From Thiotrichales bacterium (lineage in GTDB: Bacteria > Pseudomonadota > Gammaproteobacteria > HK1): a stretch of DNA of 64,000 nucleotides. The DNA is taken from contig JAPOSC010000004.1 in NCBI GenBank assembly GCA_026709935.1, forward strand, positions 124,789 through 188,788, in the 5' to 3' direction. Numbering within the stretch: the stretch's first letter is position 1; each line of letters starts with the position of its first letter. The notes beneath the pieces were generated by a model. The model was not told where the DNA came from. It saw only the letters and a program-made list of their open reading frames with translations, and did no database searches. Positions 37,601 through 45,712 of the stretch are shown in pieces. A program made the position numbers and the translations under genes.

Positions 37601-38051
37601 CGAGCCCGGTGTCGTCGGCGATGAAGAGGTTGACGCGCGGCAACCGGAGCGCCTTGCGCAACGGTTCCATCTGGTAGGCGTCGATGCGGATTCCGGCCCG
37701 GAACGGTGACTGGAAGAGGCTCGGGTCGGTCGCGGTCACGCAGTGCCAGCGCAGCGTGTGCAGGAAGGCCGCGAACTGCCGAGGCGAGTCGAAGCCTCTG
37801 GCCGCGAGGTCGGTCCAGCCTTCATCCGCCAGAATTCGGCGGTCGAGCTCGTAGTCCCAGAAGACCGAGAGCGCCTGCCCCTGCGAGTCGTCCTCGGCGC
37901 AGGCGAGCCTCACGACAGCGGATTCCCCGGGTGCCAGCGGCTCGACGACCCCCTCGACGAGCCACCGCCGGGAGCGCACATGGACCAGCTCACCTTCGGT
38001 CGGCGGCCGCGCGGGAAGTTTGGCGGATTTGCCGTTCACACGCCCGATCAC
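34608..38051 (-). CDS. drmD: DISARM component DrmD (SNF2-like helicase)
   Basis: The 1,147-residue helicase has Walker A DDTGLGKTIEAG at about 146-157 and motif II DEAHH near 256-260. SATPHNGHS follows (motif III), and the C-terminal helicase domain has ILIATDAAREGLNFQ and RIEQRNGRIDR. A long coiled region near the C-terminus (HETLERQRGRVMVEIERHR) is present. DrmD defines class 1 DISARM together with DrmMI. The GTG at 38051 overlaps the DUF4387 stop (GTGA); a GTG four codons later is possible. The gene is intact. It is separated from drmMI by the ATPase-TOPRIM and VapBC modules. Confidence 0.9.
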   Translation of the reverse strand: MIGRVNGKSAKLPARPPTEGELVHVRSRRWLVEGVVEPLAPGESAVVRLACAEDDSQGQALSVFWDYELDRRILADEGWTDLAARGFDSPRQFAAFLHTLRWHCVTATDPSLFQSPFRAGIRIDAYQMEPLRKALRLPRVNLFIADDTGLGKTIEAGLIARELLLRRKVNTIVVAAPPSVLEQWKGELEDRFGLLFEILDRAYLSRMRRERGFGVNPWRTHSRFLVSHNLLIDPGYADPLREWLGLMLPGSMLIFDEAHHAAPASGGRYGIETKFTRAIRDLAGRFEHRLFLSATPHNGHSNSFSTLLELLDPYRFTRGVKVRGKGVLDDVMVRRLKEDIREVRGGFPRRNVEPMIIDGLPPDAPELVLSTLLDEYRTVRERRHEHASNKVRAAAGLLVVGLQQRLLSSIEAFARSLAVHRKTVERHWAKADGTVETDTAGLPDIGERDAALFVTPPDADDERGEWTGEEGEAEESRQIEALTATEADHRPGAGTQSAGDGGADFGGETGAGWGRGVASDPGEDAGANSARDAVAALRAHEQLLLDRMQAVAEASRHRPDAKTRRLIDWIREHQCPELPPFGQAPAGDPPAWNLRRVLIFTENREGTKRYLKNILEQAIEDTDRADERIEVIDGLTSGSRRKTIQRRFNADPAKDPLRILIATDAAREGLNFQAHCADLFHFDLPWNPGRIEQRNGRIDRKLQPAAEVNCHYFVLPQRAEDRVLEVLVRKTETIRRELGSLSKVIDDNVEHRLRGGIRHEDADALRDAIRALDLDDGRKRATSEELESARERRKDLLVQIDRCQTLLERSRNWAKFDAVPFREALSCSLELLGAPPLEEGRDEDGRTIWTFPALDRRAATDASWAATLDTLREPRKTDQKLADWRRDAPIRPVIFEDSGMLSEDTVHLHLEQRVAQRLLARFRAQGFIHHDLSRACLAQTRDSVPRVVLLGRLSLYGRRAERLHEELVPITARWTEPALRREPLRAYAREAETRSLALLEESLGGGGSAPDEVVQRRLLDAAPRDIEELLRYLEPRAKESAHAAAEALIERGERESKLLHETLERQRGRVMVEIERHRREFRQIAMDFGDDRDARQQLEANMRHWERRLEQFDADIEQEPERIRRFYDIQRTRVEPVGLVYLWPESN

Positions 38052-38350
38052 CCGAGTTCGAGCTCTTCCAGCAGCACTGCGAACTGGGCGGCGTGCATGT
38101 CGCGGTCGAGACGGCTGCCCTGGCGGACGGGTCTCGGGAAGCTGAACTTGAGCACGTGGAGGTCGGGCAGCTCGAAGCGGCGGACCGATGCCGCGTCCAC
38201 CCGGTAGAGATCGGCGACGCGCGGCCGCGTCAGCTTCTCGCCAATCTCCGCGTAAGCCGCGGCCGAGCCGCAGAAGATGTCCACCGTGGCCGTGAACGGA
38301 CCGGCGTTCTTCGAGCGGACGCTTCGCGCGAGATCACCGAGGCGCGCCAT
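38048..38350 (-). CDS. DUF4387 family protein
   Basis: The 100-residue protein (MARLGDLARSVRSKNAGPF) matches the small DUF4387 proteins that accompany AtuA/DUF1446 proteins, sometimes as one fused chain. The ATG at 38350 overlaps the end of the AtuA gene by 17 bases. Its stop overlaps the drmD start by four bases, although drmD belongs to an unrelated defence locus. Function is not established; the pair is thought to act on an acyl or terpenoid-type substrate. Confidence 0.85.
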   Translation of the reverse strand: MARLGDLARSVRSKNAGPFTATVDIFCGSAAAYAEIGEKLTRPRVADLYRVDAASVRRFELPDLHVLKFSFPRPVRQGSRLDRDMHAAQFAVLLEELELG

Positions 38351-39812
38351 GGCCGAGCTCCAGGGTGTCGAGGGTGAACGCGGACATCGGATCGTCGAGG
38401 ACCAGGGCATGGTTCAGCCGGAATTCGTAGAGCGGCCCCCGGTCGGTCTCCGCCGGTGAGTACGGGAAGGCGAAGGTCGGAAGCTCCTCGTCCTCGGTGA
38501 GCGGGAAGTGGAGCAGGAACGGGTTCGCGAGCTTGGCGATCTCGTGGGCCGTTTCCTGGGTGTCGGCGGTCACCGTGCAGAGGATGCCGACTTCGTTGGC
38601 GTCGCCCCCGCGCTTCTCCAGCGCGCCGAGCGCCGCGTCCCGGCCGATGATGCGGAAGTCCAGCGCGAAGTCCCGGGCGGCGACGCCGGTACGGGCCGGG
38701 ATCTCGTCGGCCAGGAACCGTCCGAGCCGCTCGACCCAGCGCCCGGCGTTCTCGACGTAGCGCCGGTTGCGGAGCAGCACCAGGGCCGTGGTCTGGAATC
38801 CCGCGAACCCCGCGCCTTCGAGCTTCACCGTGTAGGGGTCCGAAGGGAGCCACTCCGAGCCGGTCACCCGCACCGAGCGGTCGTCGATGGGCCGGTAGCG
38901 GGCGTGCGTGACGTCGAGCGCGCCGCCGGGCTCGGCCAGGACGAAGGGGTCGGCGTTCTCGTAGAGCATGTGGGCCGAGACCGAGTGGGGGGTGCAGCGG
39001 GCGCCGACGGCCTGCGGCTCCACCGTGAAGCCGGATTCGTCGACGGTCACCAGCACCACCCCGCTCATCGGGCGGGTCGAGCAGAGCGCGCCGCATTCGG
39101 CAACCTTGGCGCCGTGCCAGGCCGCGCCGGGATGTTCACCATTCATGAGCGGCAGCGCGGCGATGCCCGCGGTGTCGGTGGCACGGCCCGCGATCACGAT
39201 GTCCGCACCGGTCGCCAGCGCCTCTCGGAACGGCTCGGCGCCCGCCAGGGCCACGATGTGGCGGCACGACTCGATGTCGCCCCGGCCGATCTCCGGCGCA
39301 TCCGGAAGCGCGACGAGGCGACCGGCGTCGAACGCAGCGGCAATCGCGTCCGGCGACTGGGAGGACCGGACGGTGGCGACCCGCACCCGCTGGCCAAGCT
39401 CACCCGCCACCTCGTCGGTGATCGCGACCATCCAGTCGACCATCGCGTCGGTGCCGCAGGTCCCGGCGGATCCGATGACGAGCGGCACGCCGGCCTCGGC
39501 CCGGGCCTCCATCAGCGCCCGCCACTCGGCTTTCGTGGAAGCGCGCGAATACTTCGAGACCCCCGCGCCGAGATAGAAGGGACCGCTGTCGGTCGAACCG
39601 CCGTCGATGACGATGGCGTGCGGCGCGCGGGCGAGGCCGCGGCGCAGCGCGTCGCGCTCGAAGCCGAACCCGAGCACGCCGGACGGGATCAGGACCCGAG
39701 TGGGCAAGGTGGTGTGGTGAGGCTGCGCCTCGGGCCGACGAGGCGCGGGTGGCGTCTTCCCCGGGAGGGGCATCTGCGAGGCCCGGCATCGGATCTCCGG
39801 GGGCGAGGACAT
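38334..39812 (-). CDS. AtuA/DUF1446 family protein (acyclic terpene utilisation-like)
   Basis: The 492-residue protein has conserved blocks of the DUF1446 family: RVLIPSGVLGFGF, IVIDGGSTDSGPFYLG, GSAGTCGTD, IAGRATDTAG. AtuA of Pseudomonas is linked to citronellol and other acyclic terpene breakdown, but most homologues have no tested function. The first 40 residues (Pro/Arg-rich) may not be part of the native protein. It lies 141 bases after tctA, and the whole set tctCBA-AtuA-DUF4387 runs in one direction, suggesting the transporter imports its substrate, likely a carboxylate. Confidence 0.85.
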   Translation of the reverse strand: MSSPPEIRCRASQMPLPGKTPPAPRRPEAQPHHTTLPTRVLIPSGVLGFGFERDALRRGLARAPHAIVIDGGSTDSGPFYLGAGVSKYSRASTKAEWRALMEARAEAGVPLVIGSAGTCGTDAMVDWMVAITDEVAGELGQRVRVATVRSSQSPDAIAAAFDAGRLVALPDAPEIGRGDIESCRHIVALAGAEPFREALATGADIVIAGRATDTAGIAALPLMNGEHPGAAWHGAKVAECGALCSTRPMSGVVLVTVDESGFTVEPQAVGARCTPHSVSAHMLYENADPFVLAEPGGALDVTHARYRPIDDRSVRVTGSEWLPSDPYTVKLEGAGFAGFQTTALVLLRNRRYVENAGRWVERLGRFLADEIPARTGVAARDFALDFRIIGRDAALGALEKRGGDANEVGILCTVTADTQETAHEIAKLANPFLLHFPLTEDEELPTFAFPYSPAETDRGPLYEFRLNHALVLDDPMSAFTLDTLELGHGAPR

Positions 39813-39953
39813 CTTTCATGCCTGAAGAACCGCGAGCCTCCGGCAGGCCGTCCATTGCGGGCTTCCGATCCGGGCGGACGGGATGCGCACAATCCCGGGA
39901 CAGGCGGCGCCGGGACCTGGCTCAACGGCAGGGATGACGGGGCCTCGACGCGT

Positions 39954-41459
39954 CTAGCCATGGATTCGCCCCGGTCTCGTGAGCAGGTTGCGCAGGAACA
40001 GGGGGGCGACGAACCCCGCGATCGCCGCCACCCACAGCCCGATCGAGATCCCCGACGAGAACAGGTAGGTCCAGTCGCCGTCGGAGATGACCATGGCGCG
40101 GCGCAGGCTGTCCTCCATGTTGTTGCCGAGCAGGATGCCGAGAATGATGGGCACGGTCGGCACTCCGATCTTGCGGAACAGGTAGCCGAAGATCCCGAAG
40201 ATGATCATCAGGATGAGGTCGAAGGCGCTCCCCGAGAGCGAGTAGATGCCGCCGAAGGAGACCATCGCGATCCCGGGGAGCAGGATCCACGGCGGCACCG
40301 AGAGGATGCGCACGAACAGCTTCACCATCGGCACGTTCATCACCAGCAGCACGAAGTTCGCGATGAGCAGGGCAGCAATGAGGCCCCACACCACCTCCGG
40401 GCGCTCGCTGAACAGGAGCGGACCCGGGGTGATGTTGAGGGTGAGCAGCAGCGCGAGCAGCACTGCGGTGGTGCCGGAGCCCGGCACGCCGAGGGTCAAC
40501 ATCGGTACCAGCGCGCCGCCCGCGGCGGCGTTGTTGCCCGCCTCCGGGGCCGCCACCCCGCGCGGATTGCCAGTGCCGAAGGTGGCGCCGTCGCGCGCCA
40601 CCGACTTCTCCGCCATGTAGGCGAGAAAGCTGCCGAGCGAGGCGCCCGCTCCCGGCAGCAGGCCGGCCACGAAGCCGATGGCGGTCGAGCGCAGCATCGT
40701 GAACGTGCTGTTCGCGATGTCGCGCACCGGCACCGTGATCCGCTCCAGCTTGACCCCGATGGCCGAATTCCGGCCGTGGCTCTCCATGTAGATGAAGATC
40801 TCGGCCACCGCGAACAGCCCCACGATCGCGACCAGGAAGTCGATTCCGTCCATGAGGTGGATCTCGCCGAAGGTGAGCCGCGGGATCCCGGTCTGATTGT
40901 CGAGCCCGATCATGGCGAGCCCGAGCCCGATGGCCGCCGCGAGCGCCGCCTTGGCCTGATTCTTCGAGGCGAGCCCGCCGAGGGTGCAGAACGCGAGGAG
41001 ATAGAGGGCGAAGTACTCGGCCGGCCCGAACAGGAAGGCGATGCGGGCGAGGATGGGGGCCAGCAGCATGAGACCGATGGTGGCGAGCAGGGCGCCGACG
41101 AAAGACGCGACCCCGGACAGCACCAGCGCGTCGCCGGCCCGGCCCTTGCGCGCCATCGGGTATCCGTCCAGGGTGGTCATCAGCGCCGGCTCGTCGCCGG
41201 GGATGTTCAGCAGGATCGACGAGATCCGCCCCCCGTACATGGCGCCGTAGTAGACCGAGGTCATGAGCACCAGGGCCTCGGTGGCGTCGAGCCCGAGGGA
41301 GAACGCGAGCGGAATCAGGATCGCCACCCCGTTGGAGGGGCCGAGCCCGGGCAGCGAGCCGATGACGGTGCCGATGAAGCAACCGCCCACTGCCAGCATC
41401 AGGGTGGAGAACGTCAGCGCGACGGCAAAGCCCTGCGCGAGGTTGGCCCACAGATCCAT
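39954..41459 (-). CDS. tctA: Tripartite tricarboxylate transporter large membrane subunit TctA
   Basis: The 501-residue, very hydrophobic protein has about 12 membrane helices. Two TctA signature loops are present: GSLPGLGPSNGVAILIPL near residue 35 and GLLPGAGASLGSFLAY near residue 267. It forms the ion-coupled channel of the TTT transporter in the inner membrane. It starts 15 bases after tctB. The substrate is not evident; citrate is the classic one but most homologues move other carboxylates. Confidence 0.94.
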   Translation of the reverse strand: MDLWANLAQGFAVALTFSTLMLAVGGCFIGTVIGSLPGLGPSNGVAILIPLAFSLGLDATEALVLMTSVYYGAMYGGRISSILLNIPGDEPALMTTLDGYPMARKGRAGDALVLSGVASFVGALLATIGLMLLAPILARIAFLFGPAEYFALYLLAFCTLGGLASKNQAKAALAAAIGLGLAMIGLDNQTGIPRLTFGEIHLMDGIDFLVAIVGLFAVAEIFIYMESHGRNSAIGVKLERITVPVRDIANSTFTMLRSTAIGFVAGLLPGAGASLGSFLAYMAEKSVARDGATFGTGNPRGVAAPEAGNNAAAGGALVPMLTLGVPGSGTTAVLLALLLTLNITPGPLLFSERPEVVWGLIAALLIANFVLLVMNVPMVKLFVRILSVPPWILLPGIAMVSFGGIYSLSGSAFDLILMIIFGIFGYLFRKIGVPTVPIILGILLGNNMEDSLRRAMVISDGDWTYLFSSGISIGLWVAAIAGFVAPLFLRNLLTRPGRIHG

Positions 41460-41474
41460 GCGGTGGCGCCCGGT

Positions 41475-41915
41475 TCAGCCCGCGAAGAGGCGGCCGAACG
41501 GCGCGAGGCTCAGGCCCAGCGCGAACTTGAAGATGGCAAACAGGAGGCTCGAGATCCCGATCCCGCAGAGCACCGCGGCCACCGGCCGCGGTGAGATCAG
41601 GTAGCTGATGGCAGCCGACGCGACCGCGGCCGGGATCAGGAAGCCGAGCGGCCGGAGCGCGACCGCGAATCCGTAGAGGACGACGAGCGCGATGGCGATG
41701 CGCCCGAAGGTCGCGAGCGGCGGCCACCCCGGCTCCTCGTCGGGCCGGAGCACGATCACGAGCGCGCACGCCAGCGCGACGCCGCCCACGAGATAGGGGA
41801 AGGTGCGCGACCCGACCGGATCGGAGAGAAAGCCGACCTGGATCTGCGCCGCGCTCGCGATGTAGGCGAGCGCGACGCCGATGACGCAGAGACCGAAGAT
41901 CCGGTCGGTCTTCAC
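41475..41915 (-). CDS. tctB: Tripartite tricarboxylate transporter small membrane subunit TctB
   Basis: The 146-residue protein has four predicted membrane helices (starting GLCVIGVALAYIA) and the usual TctB size. It is the small membrane partner of TctA. It lies between tctC (49-base gap) and tctA (15-base gap) in the same direction. Sequence conservation in this subunit is low, so the call rests on hydrophobic pattern, size and position. Confidence 0.88.
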   Translation of the reverse strand: MKTDRIFGLCVIGVALAYIASAAQIQVGFLSDPVGSRTFPYLVGGVALACALVIVLRPDEEPGWPPLATFGRIAIALVVLYGFAVALRPLGFLIPAAVASAAISYLISPRPVAAVLCGIGISSLLFAIFKFALGLSLAPFGRLFAG

Positions 41916-41964
41916 GGCCGGGTTGCCGGACGTCCGGGGCCGCAGCCGGGGTACGCGGCCGGGG

Positions 41965-42936
41965 TTACTGGATGACGCCGATGTCGCGCGACAGCATCTC
42001 GATCTCGCCGATCACGCCGTCGAGCCAACCCTGGAACTCGTCTCCGACCAGCGTGAACGGGGCGAGGCCGTTGGCGACCATCGCTTCGGCCCACTCGGGC
42101 GAGGTTGCGACCCGGGCGAGCCCGTCGGACCACTTCCGGTAGTCGGCGTCCGAGACTCCCTTCGGCACGTAGAGCCCGCGCCAGTTGACGGACACGATGT
42201 CGATGCCCTGCTCCTTCGCGGTGGGGATGTCCTCGAAGCCGGGCACGCGCTCGTCGGTGAACACCGCCACGACCCGGATATCGCCGGACTTCAGGAAGCC
42301 GACCACCTCCGACATGTCGCCGGTCATCGCCTGGGTGTGGCCGCCGATGGTCTGGGTGATGGCGTCCGCGCCGCCGTCGACGCCGATGTACTTGACCCTG
42401 GTGATGTCGGTGAACCCGGTGCGCCCGAGCGCCATTAGGACCTTGAGGTGATCGAAGCCACCGGCCGCCGAACCACCGGCGAAGGTCACCGAGGACGGGT
42501 CCGCCTTGACCGCGTCGAGCAGCTCGACGAGAGAAGCGTGCGGAGAGTCCGCCGCGACCGCGATGATGCCCGGGTCGGCGCCGATGGCGCCGAGGAACCG
42601 GACCTGGTCGGCGGTGTGCCCGGCGTAGGCGTTCTGGGCGAGACGGGTCGCGGTGGCCGAGGAGGCGGCGACGATCACATCCCCGTCCTCGTTGCGATCG
42701 TTCACGACGTGGCTGAAGGCAAGGCCCCCGCCGCCGCCGGCCATGTTGGTGACCTGGATCGGTTTGTCGACCACCCCGATGTCGTACATGATCTTGCCGA
42801 TGGTTCGGCAGGTGAAGTCCCAGCCGCCGCCGGGGTTGGCGGGCGCGATGCACTCGGCCGCGAGCGCCACCCCGGACAGGCTCATTGCCCCGGCCAGCAC
42901 GCCGGCGGCGATACCCTTCTCGAATCCTGATTTCAT
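41965..42936 (-). CDS. tctC: Tripartite tricarboxylate transporter periplasmic binding protein TctC
   Basis: The 323-residue protein has an N-terminal signal peptide (about residues 1-27, ending VALAA). PANPGGGWDFTCR is the typical TctC/Bug-family ligand loop and GGGGGLAF a second family feature. It binds a carboxylate in the periplasm for TctAB. The ATG at 42936 is preceded by GGAGGA. It is the first gene of the operon tctCBA-AtuA-DUF4387. Confidence 0.93.
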   Translation of the reverse strand: MKSGFEKGIAAGVLAGAMSLSGVALAAECIAPANPGGGWDFTCRTIGKIMYDIGVVDKPIQVTNMAGGGGGLAFSHVVNDRNEDGDVIVAASSATATRLAQNAYAGHTADQVRFLGAIGADPGIIAVAADSPHASLVELLDAVKADPSSVTFAGGSAAGGFDHLKVLMALGRTGFTDITRVKYIGVDGGADAITQTIGGHTQAMTGDMSEVVGFLKSGDIRVVAVFTDERVPGFEDIPTAKEQGIDIVSVNWRGLYVPKGVSDADYRKWSDGLARVATSPEWAEAMVANGLAPFTLVGDEFQGWLDGVIGEIEMLSRDIGVIQ

Positions 42937-43422
42937 GTTGTCCTCCGACCGCAGCGGGTCTGAATTCGGTATCGTGGATTTCCGGCCGACGGTGTCGCCG
43001 GGCTCCCGGCGGGATCGCCGGATTCGCGACGCCGCCAGCGACGGCGGGATGCCCTGCCCGGCGCGGCCGACCGACCGGTGGCGGTAACCATACGATATTC
43101 GGGCCGCGATTCAACCGGAGCCGGGGCGGAACCACCGGCACAGAACCGGCGCGGCCATTCCCGCCGGCGCTTCGGGGGGCCGTCACGCGATGCGATGGCA
43201 ACGAGAAGTCGATCCTCAGCTCCGGCAGCATCTCCTTCAGCCGCCCGAGGCCGTCATAGCGATCTCCGCCACGTCCATTGCGGGCAATGTCGGGAACATA
43301 TCCTGGCTTGGCGAGAATGGCCGGAAGCGGAGCCCATCGACCGATCGCGGTAGCGGTGGCGCGTAGAATGCGGGCCCCCGTGTCCGCGCCCCCGTGCGGC
43401 TGAACTCTTCGAGGAGAAACCG
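42937..43422. other. Intergenic region between tctC and the antiporter gene
   Basis: These 486 bases separate two divergent units. The part next to tctC should hold its promoter, and GAGGAG just before 43423 is the ribosome-binding site of the antiporter. A minus-strand stretch at about 43190-43330 reads ILAKPGYVPDIARNGRGG and looks protein-like, but it has no start or family I recognise; it may be a gene remnant. Nothing else can be supported. Confidence 0.4.
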
Positions 43423-44436
43423 GTGGATTCGGATCTGGCCCTGCTGTGGCTGCAACTCGTGGCGGCGGCGGCAATCATCCTGTTGGCGTCGACCCGACTC
43501 GCGCGATCCGCGGACGTCATCTCCGAGAAGACGGGTCTCGGGCGTTCGTTCGTCGGGGTGGTGCTGCTCGCCACCGCCACTTCGCTCCCGGAGCTCGGGA
43601 CCGGCGTGAGCGCGATCACGGTCGTGGGCGCACCGGACCTGGCCGCGGGCGATGCGCTCGGGAGCTGTCTCGTCAATCTCCTGATCGTCGCGCTGGCGGA
43701 CCTCTACTGGGGGCGCGGACCCGTTCTCACCCGGTTGACCACGGCCCCGGCGGTGGTGGGGGTACTGGGAATGGCGGTGATCGCCATCACCGTCATCGCG
43801 ATGTTCGTCCACCCCTCGACGCAGTGGTTCTCCGGATGGCATGTCAGTCCGTTCACGGTGGTGCTGGCGGCTGCCTTCATGGCGGCGATGTATCTGCTCT
43901 ACCGGGTCGACCGCTCCGACGGCGGCTCGGACGGGAGCCCGGAACAGTACACCTCGACGAGTCTGGCCCGGGCCGTGGTCGTCTACACGGCCTCCGCGTC
44001 CGTGGTCATCGCCTCCTCGGTGTGGCTCGCGCACACGGGTGAGGGCCTCACGCACGCGATGGGGTGGAACGCGAGCTTCGTCGGCACCCAGTTCCTGGCC
44101 ATCAGCACGTCACTGCCGGAACTGGCCACCTCGTTCGCAGCGTTGCGGCTCGGGGCGCCGGAACTCGCGATCAGCAACCTGCTCGGCTCCAATCTCTTCA
44201 ACGTGGGCCTGGTGCTGAGCGTCGACGATCTCGTCCTGATGGACACGCCCCTGTGGTCCGCCATCGCACCGGTCCACGCCGTGACCGCAGTGTTCGCGAT
44301 CCTGATGACCTCGGTGGTGGTGATCGCTCTCGTGGTCCGTCGGGCGGAGCCCCGCGGGCAGCTCCTGACGCTGGAATCCGGCGCGCTCATCGTGCTGTAC
44401 GCAGTAGCGAGCGTGATGGTGTTCGCACTGGGGTGA
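43423..44436 (+). CDS. Sodium/calcium antiporter family membrane protein
   Basis: The 337-residue protein has about ten membrane helices in two inverted repeats. The alpha repeats are visible as VVLLATATSLPELGTGVSAI followed by GDALGSCLVN, and TQFLAISTSLPELATSFAAL followed by SNLLGSNLFN. These are CaCA superfamily ion-binding motifs. It exchanges Ca2+ for Na+ or H+ at the inner membrane. The GTG start has GAGGAG upstream. The middle loop (DRSDGGSDGSPEQY) is short. It stands alone. Confidence 0.88.
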   Translation: MDSDLALLWLQLVAAAAIILLASTRLARSADVISEKTGLGRSFVGVVLLATATSLPELGTGVSAITVVGAPDLAAGDALGSCLVNLLIVALADLYWGRGPVLTRLTTAPAVVGVLGMAVIAITVIAMFVHPSTQWFSGWHVSPFTVVLAAAFMAAMYLLYRVDRSDGGSDGSPEQYTSTSLARAVVVYTASASVVIASSVWLAHTGEGLTHAMGWNASFVGTQFLAISTSLPELATSFAALRLGAPELAISNLLGSNLFNVGLVLSVDDLVLMDTPLWSAIAPVHAVTAVFAILMTSVVVIALVVRRAEPRGQLLTLESGALIVLYAVASVMVFALG

Positions 44437-44618
44437 GGCGCGCCCGCCATCACGGTATCCGACGCGCCGGCGAGGACAGTCGTCAGGTGCGGACCGCACT
44501 GGAGTCGGAGACCAGGAGATCATGTCATCCGATGCGGCACCAGGTGCGGCACTAGGGGTAGGGGCCGGTTGCGTCAGGTTATGATGCAGTTCTTCCGCCC
44601 GACGAACTCGACCCGACC

Positions 44619-45593
44619 ATGCCTGATCCCCGGCGGCAAACGGAGCGGAGCGACCGCCCGCGGCTTCTCATCGCGGTCGGCGGCAACGCACTCCATCCCG
44701 GGCGCGGCCCCGGCACCGTCGAGGAGCAGCGCGAGTACGCGGCCCGCACCGGTCGTTCGCTGCTCCCCATCATGCGCGCGGACAACGAGCTCGTCATCAC
44801 CCACGGCAACGGGCCGGTCATCGGGAAGATCCTGATGCGCCAGGTGCTGAGCCGCGAGCGGGTGCCGCCCATGAGCATGGATGTCTGCGTCGCCCACAGT
44901 CAGGGCGGAATCGCGTACCTGCTGATGCAGAGCCTGGAGAACACGCTGCGCGAAGCCGGAGACGACCGCCACGTGGTATGTCTGCTGACCCAGGTCGAGG
45001 TGGACCCCGACGATCCGGCATTCGGGAACCCGACCAAGCCGATCGGGTTCTTCTACGAGGAGGCCGAAGCGCGGGCGATCGGGAAGAGCCTCGGCTGGAC
45101 GATGCGCGACGACGCGGGACGCGGCTGGCGCTGCGTGGTGCCGTCGCCGCGCCCCAAGCACATCGTCGACATCTCGCTCATCGAGGCGGTGGCCAAGAGC
45201 GGGGCGGTGGTCATCGCCGGGGGCGGCGGCGGGATCCCGGTGATACGGGACGACAACGGCGTCCGGCGGGGCGTCGATGGAGTCATCGACAAGGACCTGA
45301 GTTCCGCGCATATGGCCGAGGTGCTGGGGATCGAGGAGTTCATGATCCTGACCGCGGTGGAGCAGGTGCAGGTCGGGTTCGGCACCCCGCGAGCCCGAAG
45401 CCTCGGCACGGTGCGATCCGAGGAACTCCGGCGCCACTTCGAAGCCGGCGAGTTCCCCGCGGGGAGCATGGGGCCCAAGGTGGAGGCGGCGCTGCGCTTC
45501 ATCGACGCCGGCGGGCAGCGGGCGGTGATTGCCCACCTCGACGCGGCCGAGGCGGCGCTCGCAGGAGAAGCGGGGACGCAAATCCTTCCGTGA
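44619..45593 (+). CDS. arcC: Carbamate kinase
   Basis: The 324-residue amino acid kinase family protein has the nucleotide loop LIAVGGNALHPG, then VITHGNGPVIG, and later AGGGGGIPVI and DGVIDKDLSSAHMAE, all typical of carbamate kinase. The enzyme converts carbamoyl phosphate and ADP to ATP, CO2 and ammonia in the arginine deiminase and related pathways. No arcA, arcB or ureidoglycine gene is next to it, so the source of carbamoyl phosphate is unclear. Confidence 0.92.
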   Translation: MPDPRRQTERSDRPRLLIAVGGNALHPGRGPGTVEEQREYAARTGRSLLPIMRADNELVITHGNGPVIGKILMRQVLSRERVPPMSMDVCVAHSQGGIAYLLMQSLENTLREAGDDRHVVCLLTQVEVDPDDPAFGNPTKPIGFFYEEAEARAIGKSLGWTMRDDAGRGWRCVVPSPRPKHIVDISLIEAVAKSGAVVIAGGGGGIPVIRDDNGVRRGVDGVIDKDLSSAHMAEVLGIEEFMILTAVEQVQVGFGTPRARSLGTVRSEELRRHFEAGEFPAGSMGPKVEAALRFIDAGGQRAVIAHLDAAEAALAGEAGTQILP

Positions 45594-45712
45594 GTGCGGG
45601 TCGGAAATTCCCGTCAGGCCGGAACCTGCGATCGAAATCGTCGCGAGTGGACGCTCCGGAGGTCGAAATCCCGCCGGAACCGCACGACGGGCCGGCTTCC
45701 CGGCGTGCGAGC

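Noticed and set aside
35160-37709. 849-residue plus-strand frame
   Set aside because: Antisense to drmD, which has all helicase motifs on the minus strand.
38508-41594. 1,028-residue plus-strand frame
   Set aside because: Antisense to the AtuA gene and tctA; composition is charged and repetitive in the way GC-rich shadows are.
43190-43330. Protein-like minus-strand stretch upstream of tctC
   Set aside because: No start, no end and no family. It might be a gene remnant, but this cannot be supported from sequence alone.
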